NCBI GenBank assembly: GCA_018806915.1
Contig: JAGKQI010000105.1
Span: forward strand, 2,666,001-2,730,000
Source: Phytophthora colocasiae
Taxonomy: Eukaryota > Oomycota > Peronosporomycetes > Peronosporales > Peronosporaceae
Direction: 5' to 3'
Length of the DNA: 64,000 nucleotides
The position numbers were made by a program, and so were the translations under genes. This document shows, in pieces, positions 52,968 through 62,614 of the stretch (the first letter of the stretch is position 1; each line of letters begins with the position of its first letter). The notes beneath the pieces were generated by a model. That model was not told the origin of the DNA, did no database searches, and worked only from the letters and a program-made list of their open reading frames with translations.

Positions 52968-53764
52968 ATGGAGGAAACTACCAGCACCAGCGCTGACACC
53001 AAGTTGGTCTTCACCGATTCGGACGCCAACACAACACCGAGTGCCACCCCTAGCGCCGGTGCAGATGCCTCTCAGGCTGATTTGCAGGCGCAGCTCGCGC
53101 TCTTCCAGCAGCAACAACAGCAGTACATTCAGCAGCTCGTAAGTGACTTCTCTCCCCTTGAAATTGGGAAATGCTGACAAATTGTTCTTTTCTGCCTGAA
53201 ATGGTTGCCTTTTACGATATTTAAGATGGTACGGAGTTGATATTATAAAGATGGTGTCAGTGTGCACGCCGGCTAATGTACTGTGTGCGTTCCCCCCTGG
53301 TATTGCAGCAACAGACCAACAGTGAGCAGCTTCGTGCTATGTACAGCTCCAATGCCATGATGCAGCCTTACATGGTGAGTTGATGGAGCTTCACCGCTAG
53401 TTTTTTTTTGTTGTAGGTGTATTAATCAATGTTTCTTGGTTATTATCAGCTGACACAGTCGATGTTCCCGCGTCCGTCGACTCCCAACTCAGCGGAAGCT
53501 ACAGAGGAAGAGCCAGTCTACGTCAACGCCAAACAGTATCACCGCATTATGATCCGTCGACAGCAGCGAGCAAAACTGGAGGCCAAGCTAGGAAACCCTC
53601 GTCAGCGCAAGGCGTACCTGCATGACTCTCGCCATAAACACGCTATGCGGCGGCCGCGCGGTCCCGGTGGTCGTTTCCTTACCAAGGACGAGATTCAGGG
53701 CTTGAAGGACGGCACGATGGTGTTCGAAGACCTGCCCAGGAAGGCTGCCCCCAAGCAGCAGTAG
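52968..53764 (+). CDS. NFYA: CCAAT-binding factor subunit NF-YA (HAP2)
   Basis: Three exons (52968-53138, 53309-53374, 53450-53764) give 183 residues. The N-terminal half is Thr/Ser/Ala- and Gln-rich ([12 protein letters not shown]), as in transactivation regions of the family. The C-terminal core has both conserved helices: [28 protein letters not shown], which binds the NF-YB/NF-YC dimer, and [24 protein letters not shown], which inserts into the minor groove at CCAAT. The linker between them is normal in length. The nuclear factor binds promoter CCAAT boxes with two histone-fold partners not present in this window. Splice sites are all GT-AG. Confidence 0.96.
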
Positions 53765-53872
53765 ATATGCCTTCAACTCACCACCAGCCAGGGATAGCAG
53801 CGCACTCATTATTTGTATTCCGTCGGAGGTAATGAAAACGGAAACTGCATCTTGTCTCACTATTTCAGCTGG

Positions 53873-56002
53873 TTATTTCTCCAGCGGACGGACATACGCC
53901 ACTTCACCAGTCTTCGACACAATGAGTCCGCACGGCCGCGTACGTTGCGGCTTGTCTTCGAGTCCGAGACTTGCCCAGATCCGGCGGTTTCCAAGAGCTG
54001 CTAGCTGCGCGCGTTTGGCTGCGATTGTCTCCTTGTCAAAATTTTCGAGCGGTGCGTAGATGCTGTTGATATGCAAGTTGCCTGAGGGTGAAGACAATGA
54101 CGTTAGAACATTTGAGAATGGTAGCCAAATGCAAACAAGCTAACATACTGTTGTCGGTCAGTTCACCAGCTTCTTCTTCCTCTCCTGGGTTACCGTCTGG
54201 CTTCATACTCGAAGTACGCTCGAACGAGTTTGTGTGCTGCAATGATGGTGGTTTCTCAGGCACTGAAGACGCATCAGCGATCGACTGAGGTGAGGCTTCA
54301 GGCGATGGTGGGGCATCGTAGTCATTCCTTCTATATGATGGTCGTTGGCCTGAACAACAAAGCAAGAGATAGTCAGGTCTAGTTTTCAACGATCTGCTCC
54401 AAAAGTTCATAACTACCATAGGTGTTCTTGGTTGGAGTACACGAGCAGGTGGAATTGCAAGCACAATGCGAGAAATGGCAGTATCGACCGCGCTGGCACT
54501 CCCCCTTGTTTTGAAAGTCGTAGCACACTCCTGTACCTGGCCCTTGTCTTCCACCTGTGCCAGTGCCACCACGCTTCTTCTTGTTTGGTGGAGCGAAATC
54601 CTGTTAGATACACGTTAGTACATGTCAAGCGCTGCAGAGGTTAAACTGTAAGCATCCCTTACCTCTGCAGTCGAAGGAGTTTCGTGGCGACTTTTTTGCT
54701 GCGCCTTCTTAGATGGATCATCAGGGAAAAAGCGCTCAATCTCGTCAAGCTTAATGTCTTCGCCAGTTGCCTTCTCGATCATCACGAGGAAGTTGCGCTC
54801 AAGAGGCATACTACGATCTGGGCGGCACCGCACGAACTTCCAGCCACCTTTCATAGTAAAAGCAACCACAAAGATATATGAGGGGCTTGCAACACGTTCA
54901 GGGAACAACACGACCTTACCTTTCCGCCATCCTACACCACGGTCGGTAGCGTTAAACTCTGTATTCCCAGAATCCCAGGTGCTTTTATCGTGAGACGGAA
55001 TAAACGTGAGCCAATCGGGGTCATACACGCACTCCACGATGCGCGAGGACGCCTTCTTGTCCTGCCGAAAGGCCTCAAAGTCATCTACAATAAGAGTTAA
55101 TTAGCAATTATGAGCAGCTCAGCTGAACTGAGAGCCAACTTACCTGGTGCAAACGTGATCCAGTCATGGAAAACTTGTGTGCGCTTGTCATGGATCATCA
55201 GCTTAAAGCCTGGTTTCGGAGGACGTCCTCTCCACTCCACTACAAGCTGAAAGTCTGCGAACAACATCGATGACGGTGTCCAATTGAACAGCCCCTTCGA
55301 GTACCCAGGCGTGTATGGAAGCAACACCGGTGTGAACACCAGTCCAGCATTTTGTCTTGTCTGGGAGACTCGAGGCAGAATGCTGCGGATCACATGCCCC
55401 ACACGGTTAATAGGGTACATGGACTGCAGCACGAGCTGAAACATGTCGGGCGGTTGTCCTTTAGGCGGCGGCAGTTGCTTGCGAGGACCCACCACGTCGT
55501 TCTGGATGAGCTTCAGTCGGTCCTGCAGCTTGGACGTCATCACAGGGCTGCCATTAAGAGCTAAAATGTCATACAGCAGCAGTGTAAGCACCGACTTGCT
55601 GCCGTCTTTATCACACACCATGAGGCCGTCCAGGATGGTCCATTGATGGGGCACGACAGTGTTGCGGTCCACACCAGGTTGGAGGCGGTCGGGCCGCACA
55701 GGGCAGAAGAGTGACACCTCTCTGATGTCATAGTTCTGCGAGATGAGGTAGCAGCGGCCTTGCACCAACAGCGCCAAGTAGCGTACACCCACTGACTTCT
55801 CGCAGACGAAATACGGGTGTTCTCCCACTTGGTGTTCGTTGCCTCGCAGCATCGTTTGCGCCACGTTCATGGGCGCGCGGTCCAGGTCGTTCCAGCCCAC
55901 AATAGCATTAATCTGTCGCTGCAGCTGCTTCTTCGCGTTCACGTGCACGGGCTGCCCCAGCTCCACAGGAACACCTGCGATCGTCTGCGTGCCGGCGACC
56001 AT
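53873..56002 (-). CDS. mRNA guanylyltransferase (capping enzyme) with CCCH zinc finger
   Basis: Five exons (55144-56002, 54663-55084, 54417-54600, 54149-54349, 53873-54081) give 624 residues. The nucleotidyltransferase core has VCEKSVGVRYLALL, in which the Lys should form the GMP adduct (KxxGxR, usually KTDGxR), WTILDGLMVCDKDG (motif III, DG), FQLVVEWRGRPPKPG and an OB-fold region WKFVRCRPDRSMP (motif VI type). It transfers GMP to the diphosphate end of nascent mRNA in the nucleus. An added CCCH finger follows: CYDFQNKGECQRGRYCHFSHC (C-x8-C-x5-C-x3-H). After it come a disordered stretch and a conserved-looking end (RRIWASLGLEDKPQRTRPCGLIV). No RNA triphosphatase domain is fused, so that step must be a separate protein. 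Confidence 0.88.
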
Positions 56003-56098
56003 ATTATTAATACTGTTGTAAAGAGGTATGGATTAACCCTCAAAAGGAATTTAATTCGGGGTTAATTCCACTTCAACATCTAGAATAACCGGTGGAAA

Positions 56099-58208
56099 AT
56101 GGCTGAGGTGAAGAAGAAGAGCTCAGTGGAGCAGCGCTACTTTATCAGTCCTTTACAGCCTCAGAATGAAGAAGAACTGGACCGGATTCGTACAGAGGGA
56201 GATCTGACGCTTATTAAGGTGCAGACGGAGAAGAAGAAGCTGGCAGAGCTGGAAGCCAAACTGGCGAAAATTAATAAGCAGCTCCGAGACCGAAAACAGA
56301 CGCCGAAGCCTGTAAAACAAGGTACAGAAGCTAAAACCACCGGCAAGAACAAAAGTTTCCTTGCTGCACTGGTGATGTCTAGTTCAACAGGCAAAGGCGT
56401 TGCAAAGAAGCCTTTGCCGACAATTCTGCAATCAGAGGAAGTTGAAGCGAAGCGGGCACCAAGTACATGTACTACTGCAGCAACAGGCAGGCAGTTGCAT
56501 ACCGAAGAGCGACTAAAAGTTGCTGTGGCGGAACGGACCGTAGAGCTGCAGAAGCTGCGGCTGGCGATTGACGAAACGCGACGGAAGAGGCTTGACGCAT
56601 TGGCGAGGGAGAAGGAACTGCTCAAGGTTATTCAAGAAGACGAGGAAGATATTAAGCAGTCCCAAGAAGAAATTGCACACTTGAAGCGCCAATCTACTGA
56701 AATGAAGAATGAAATCACAGCTTCAGAGCAGGAGTTTGACACGGAGAAGCACGCTTTTCGGCTGGAACAGCAGCGCCTGCTACTGGAATTGGAGGAGCTT
56801 GACAAGGCGGAGAAGCAAGGAGACAAAGAGCAAACCTCTACGCCAGTATCACATGTGAGTATATAATTGGCTTCTTTGTGGAGGTGAACTAACATTAAGT
56901 GTGATTCCCTAATATGTACCATTAGAAATACAGCATGTTCTACAATAATATTGCTCATCGTCGGAAGCAACAAGTGAGGTCGGTGACAACGTACTGTATT
57001 AGCGTACATTTGCAACGAATTTCTTGGAGCTAACGGAAAGGTGCGTGAAACAGATCATCCAAGTGGAAAAAGGTAAACTTGGAGCAGAAAATCGTTTCTT
57101 TCGAGCAGAAGAAGCGACTACTTGACCGCATCATCGAGGAGTCAAACGTGGAAAACCTGCGTGAGTTTATCCAGAAGTACAATGAGCAAGAACAAACCAA
57201 GGCAGAGGTCATTGCACGAATCGAGTCTCAGACTGCGACAAGTAAGTATAAATTCTTGGTTCGCTCTGACGGGATTTTGAGTATGTTCTTCTCCTTCACT
57301 TAGACGCTGCTCTCAACGAGTCCATTGCTCAACTCACAGAGGATATCACACGCCTAAGTGGTGCTGGAGATGGTGACCCAAATGGTGACACTGAGAAACC
57401 CTCGGGTACGTGTATCGATTTTTTTTATTTCTCTGCCTTGTAAACCATTTTTTTTCCTTGTATCTGGCAGCTGAGCTTCAAAAGGTCCTTGACACAGATG
57501 ATGGTCACATTAAGCGATGGGTGAAAGATGCTGATATCTTCACTGAAGCGTACGGTATAGTTATTCATGCCCATTATCCTGCTTTCATTCCTAACTGTTA
57601 ACATTGCTCAGGGTGAAGTTCCTTCGAGATCCTATTCATGACATCTATAAAGATTTTTTCCCAAATAATCACTCCGAAGAAGTGTTTGACAACACGGTAG
57701 GCTTTGCCTGTTATGTTTGTATAGCATTTGCGCCTACATTTTTTATCGTTTCGGTGCACTATAGGCAGGAAGAGAGTCCGGGATGATGCGCCGCATTGGC
57801 GCCATCGAAGAGCGCGTTATGCAGTTTATCATGGCAAAAATCCTCGAAGAGACAGAGACTTCATCTGCTCCGAACAACAGCGACACACTGCGACGTCTGC
57901 GGCAGTACCAAGGAAGAAAGGAGCAACGAGACTTCATAACGCCAACACTTTCCATTGTGCCTCCATCGACGATCAAGAGAGAAATCAGTCAATACGCCAA
58001 GGACGGTAAAATTGAAGATGAAGAAGAAGATCCTGAAGATCCTGCGAGAGATGTGGCGGTGATACACTCCGACGTGTTTCGCCAGCGATTCAACGCTTCA
58101 ACAACGGAAAGCAGCACTGGTAATACCACAAATGCTGCATGTTCACCAACGCGGAAAAACGCCAACACAGCACTCAACCTCTGTTACAATACTTATTATG
58201 ATAATTGA
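56099..58208 (+). CDS. Long coiled-coil protein, outer-dynein-arm docking type
   Basis: Seven exons (56099-56854, 56926-56990, 57054-57241, 57304-57405, 57471-57549, 57612-57696, 57765-58208) give 572 residues. Most of it is heptad coiled coil, for example EKKKLAELEAKLAKINKQLRD, AERTVELQKLRLAIDETRRKRLDAL, EEDIKQSQEEIAHLKRQ, then LEQKIVSFEQKKRLLDRIIEE. A less coiled C-terminal part carries MMRRIGAIEERVMQFIMAKI and ends in a Thr/Asn-rich tail. The arrangement and the C-terminal block resemble axonemal docking proteins (CCDC151/CCDC114 group), which would fit flagellated zoospores. This is resemblance by eye, and any long coiled-coil family could look similar. The second intron uses donor GTACTG and acceptor AACAG with a CTAACGG branch site; other joins hit stops. 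Confidence 0.62.
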
Positions 58209-58268
58209 AATTCAACCTTAAATATTGTGATAATCAGAACTGAAAATTCACCTCAATTCAAGTGCGAA

Positions 58269-59933
58269 ATGATGGACGACGTCAAGCTCGAGACGGCGGA
58301 CGCTGTCATCCTCATCTCTGACGGTATGTATGTCCCTCCACGTTACCTTATTGCATACACTTGCATCTCCTCTATCTTCTCATACCGTATTCACTTTCTA
58401 ACTGTCCGTATTCACGTCGTCACTTCCAGAAGAACATGATAAGAAGCCCAAAGCCTCCGTTCGACCTCGTCGTGCCGCCTCCACGGGGCTCAGCAGCATC
58501 TTAAGCGACAGTGATAGCGATTGTGACGTAAAGCTGGAGGAATTATTGAGTTCCGTGGGCTCTGAATCCAAGCCGAGCAGCACTAACAAGCCCACCAAGA
58601 ACACAGCCAAAACTCTACCGAGATCGAAGACTAAAGCTCGCACTCGCTCTATCGCGGACTATTTTTCATCACCTGACAGGACACCCAAGCGCCGTGCAAC
58701 TGCTTCAGCTTCGTCAGCTCCCAGTACACCCCCTACCAATCGGTCGGACGGCCTGAAACCCTTCACTCCTTCTTCCACTGTCAAGTCGTCCATGAACGCG
58801 TCGCTGGTGTTCGATATGGTCACCTCGCTAAGTACGAACGATCCGGGTGTCGCTATTGCTGCACTTCGGAGTATTGTGGTACTTGGGAAAGAGTATCCGT
58901 CGGATCTACTGTACGCTGAGCTCATCGACCGCATCCAGAGTCACGAGGCTGTTGCGTATGACGATGCAATGGCAATTTATGCTGCTCTAGTGTTTGTGTT
59001 TGACAAGGCAGCGTCATGTAGCTGTGATCTAACGTACCCAAACCAGTGGGAGCCGCTGTCGACGGCACTGCAGGAGGTTAGTGGGAACGGACGAGTTGGA
59101 GACGACGGAGAAGCGAAGAAGGACGAAAGCTGGCGACGCAATTTGCTGGTGGTCCAGTTCTTTATCTACTGCTTCCAGCAGGATATGCATGCGTGTCGCT
59201 CGCGGTATGAACGTCTGGAAGGGAAGGCGTGGGTGTTCCGGACTCGCCTGTTTTCTCTGTTGCAGAGTGATACTTTGGCGAGATCTGCCAAAGCTCGCGT
59301 TAAGGCTCGTGCCAAAGCAACAAAAGTGCGCAACAATAACCTCATTTTCCATGCCATTGGCTGGAGTCTCCAGCTTTGGAAGCGGGTGTATGATGACAAA
59401 GATAAGGCAAGGAAGAAGAAGACCACCAGTGCTGACGAGAACGAAGATGCAAGCCTGTTTCTCCAGCAGGAAGGCGAACAAGCCTGCTTAGCAGTAACGC
59501 GTCTAATTGAGATGTTACACCTGTGCACGGACCAACAAGTGAATGCACTCCAGCGAATTCAAGCAGGCCTTGGTGAGCTCACACAAGGCACCCGTATCAA
59601 GTTCTCGCAAGCTTTACAGTCTCCTGCCCTGCGCACTCAACTTGCGAGCACCATGATCGGGTTGTCTAACAAGTCACGGAGCAAGGAAACGGAGTGGTAT
59701 GAATGCAATGTTCTCGGGCGTGTTCAGCTTGCTATGAATCCAGGTATGAGGATGATTTTGGCTTGGTAGCGTTGAAAATGGTGCTGACATTCTTTTTGCT
59801 CTGTGTTTCAGATACCAATAGTGACGTTGCACACACTGATGGTTATTCATGGTCTCACCTCGACAGTTTTAATAACCTCAAGCCGCAAAACAGCCTTACA
59901 AAGTTACTCCAAGAGATCTCGCGCATGCAGTAA
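58269..59933 (+). CDS. Nuclear protein with SUMO-interacting motif and PIP-like motif
   Basis: Three exons (58269-58323, 58430-59743, 59812-59933) give 496 residues. At residues 13-21, straddling the first intron, VILISDEEHD is a strong SUMO-interacting motif (hydrophobic core followed by acids). A basic, Ser-rich region then contains TRSIADYFSSP, which resembles a PCNA-interacting peptide without the first Gln, flanked by KTKAR and KRR. From about residue 170 onward it is helical and well mixed (VAIAALRSIVVLGKEYPSDLLYAELIDRI; WEPLSTALQEV; FFIYCFQQDMHACRSRYERL; IGWSLQLWKRVYDD). The order SIM, disordered region, helical domain recalls SLF2/SIMC1-type SMC5/6 recruiters, but I cannot confirm family membership. 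A role in DNA replication or repair is inference. Confidence 0.6.
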
Positions 59934-60299
59934 CACCAGGTGCCACTCATATTTTCTTATGAATTGATTACTACTTTCCGTTTGAGCTTAAACCCACAGT
60001 GTTCTGGAGTAGCTTACCAGTTACTGTTTGCATTGAATGGTGTTGATGGCCTAAAGATGACATCGTCCGTGTACACAGACACAATACCCAAGCTAGACAA
60101 GCGCAAAATACCAGTCAGTCAGTAACATTTGACTCTGTGTAGATTCTGAGATACGTACTTGTCCGAGACAGCAAAATGTAGGCCACGTTCGTAGGAAAAA
60201 TCACCGCTTGATTTGTACGGAGCCGAAGACACTTGGTGCGCCTGGTGTTGCCTGCTATGCATTAGATTCAAAACAGGTGTCAGGGCATTCATTTCTGGA
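59934..60299. other. Convergent 3' intergenic region
   Basis: 366 bp between two convergent genes. A 61-codon open frame on the plus strand has no support. Nothing else is seen. Confidence 0.4.
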
Positions 60300-62160
60300 T
60301 CAGGGACAGTTGATCACGTACAGGGTGATCTGGTCCAAGTTGTTCGACGACCCGTTGAGGCGCGCAGTTGAAAACCTGCCAAGTACACAACGCATTCGCG
60401 TCAAAACTTTATCTGCTTCAATCACCACTAATCACTCGTACCCGCCACGACCAAAGATCGCAAATTTGCCGGAAGTCGAGCGTCTCATTTCACCAACGGA
60501 AGTCAATTTTGACTCGATCAGGGAAGTGCTGCGATATCACAAGACAGATTAATCAGTCTTCGCTTGAGAAAGGATCCTGAGTTCTTACCAAGATTTTTGT
60601 CGAGCCATGCGAGTATCTATCAGAGCCATGTGACCTCGCTCGAACCCGAGAGCAATGATGAAGCTGCTCAAGTATTCGTGTGTAAAGAGGCCGCCCAACG
60701 TGTCAACACTCTAGCAAGATGAGGAGGTTAGTCACGAACACCTACATGTACTTTGTCCTATTCACTCACCAGAAAAGAGTACAAGGGCACTTGAAGCTGT
60801 GGTGAGCATATGCGAGAGTCTGCGATTTGGAAGTCTCCTCCATCCGTCGTCCAGCTGAAGTGAGAGTCCGAGAGTGACCAGCGGACGCTGCTCACCACGT
60901 CGTTGGCGTCAAATTTCCTGATAATCGCTGAAGCTTTGGGGTCTCCTTGATTCCGGAGATCGGTCAACACAATTGTTTCGTCAAAACCTATGAACATGAC
61001 ACCATCAGCAGCGTACAAGCCCAACAAGAAATGCCTTGTAACACATACCACCGGACAGCACGTAGGAGTTTGTGGTGGGTGAGACGGCAATCTCTCGGAT
61101 AGAGTCAGAATGAACAGCGTTGATCGGATCTGTAACGTGTACAATGTTTAAAAATCGATTTTCATGGGAAGAAAGAAGAAGCTTACCTTGCAGTCGGAAC
61201 GATCCTTCAACAGAGATATCGCCAAGCCGAATGAGCTGGATATCTTTCCCCACCGCTACAATGGCAGTTTGGGTATCCAACCAGTGGATGTCTCGAACTT
61301 CCTACAGACAAAACAATTGTTACAAGAAAAAGAGATAGCGTGATAAAACAACAAGTTTACTAACCTCTTCGACCATGATACGAGCAGAATTTTGCGGAGT
61401 TTCAGCTGAAGGCATGTAGTTTGTGACGAAGATCCTGTTCTTCTCGGCCGTTTGACTCGTCGAGACGAGTTCTGTGCCCACCACCAGCAAACCGTCTTCG
61501 CGAATAATAGGCTTCGCCAATGCTACAAGTACAGAAGTTAGTTGGAAATCTCACCCGCAAACCCGACACTTGACAGTTTTCGTACGAAATGGTGTGCCAT
61601 CCTGCCTAGACTCGAAAGTGACGAATTGATTGGGAGTGATGTATCCCTGGTATGATGCTTGGCTATTCATCAGCAATGATGGCACCAATGCTTCGTTGCC
61701 GATCAAGCTGAGAAAGATACAGAGTTAGTACCGGCAATGGACTGAGCCAAAGAGGAATATGCACTCACTCGTCATATACTGGCGGGAGATTTGTCGACGG
61801 AGCTGATCCGGTTGCAAACGTCATGGATGTTGGCATCGGTGGAAGCGTCGATGTTGGGGACAGGAAACCTGCTGCCGATTCTGCCATCTCTGAGTCGTAA
61901 GTCTGTTCGCCATAAGTCTCTATATTCATGTGCGAATCAGCAATGATGTTCCAGAAGCTGGCTTCACTGTCTCCAGTGTTGAAAGGTGCCGTGCTATCGT
62001 GGTTCGTGTCTTGCTCGCTTTCTGCATTCTGGCCCATATTCGCCACGCCATCGACCAACGCAGTCGAGATCGGAGTTGAAGCAGGTTGATCCGTCGATTC
62101 TGCAGGTGATGGCGGGTTAGCACCGGAAGGTGAAGACGACGACTTCGTAGGAGGAGCCAT
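60300..62160 (-). CDS. WD40-type beta-propeller protein
   Basis: Multi-exon gene starting MAPPTKSSSSPSGANPPS at 62160. The first about 130 residues are Ser/Thr/Pro-rich. Later exons give propeller-like blades: ALAKPIIREDGLLVVGTELV, EVRDIHWLDTQTAIVAVGKDIQLIRLGD, DSIREIAVSPTTNSYVLSGGFDETIVLTDLR and VSSVRWSLSDSHFSWTTDGGDFQIAD. The 3' end is easily missed: three small exons (to 60300) spell TLGGLFTHEYLSSFIIALGF, ERGHMALIDTRMARQKS, CTSLIESKLTSVGEMRRSTSGKFAIFGRGG and FSTARLNGSSNNLDQITLYVINCP. The pattern is that of a WD40 scaffold, but I cannot name the family. The plus-strand frame at 60208-60552 is the complement of these exons. It is divergent from the EEPD1-like gene. Confidence 0.75.
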
Positions 62161-62614
62161 GGATCTAAAAGACTCGCTCTTGGTTCAAAGGCAGTTAAGA
62201 AATGAAGACCAAAGCTGCAAGTCCTGGAAAGCGAGAGTGGTGAGTGTGTGTCTTTGCAATGGCGACAGAGCGAGAAAGTACGAGCGAGTAGGTCTCCATG
62301 ATGGATATGAAGAAACGGGCGCCTTCGATTCTCTCATATCGGAGTGAAGGCGGTAGACACGGTGTCGCTCAAATTTGTATAACTATTTTTTTTTTCTACT
62401 GAAGAACATGTACTAGTAACAATAACAAGGACGTTGAAAGGTTCATTACTGCTTTAGTCACAGTCTCTTTCGTAGTAACTAAACATCATCAAAATTTTCA
62501 AGAAAATGCACTACAACTTGCAGTCTGCAGTCAATCGATTTGAGCAGGGGAAGCCAATCGGTTTGAACAGGGTACATGTAAATATTGTTGCAGGAAGTGC
62601 TCAAAAAGTTGTCA
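62161..62614. promoter_or_regulatory. Divergent promoter of WD40 and EEPD1-like genes
   Basis: About 450 bp between the WD40 ATG and the first secure ATG of the nuclease. An upstream in-frame start for the nuclease may exist at 62506 (MHYNLQSAVNRFEQGKP), but joining it needs an intron of only about 22-37 nt, shorter than others here. A poly-T tract lies near 62390. Confidence 0.35.

Noticed and set aside
60208..60552. Plus-strand open frame of 114 codons
   Set aside because: It is the complement of the last exons of the minus-strand WD40 gene, which join in frame with good splice sites and give a coherent C-terminus. I first considered a frameshifted pseudogene here.
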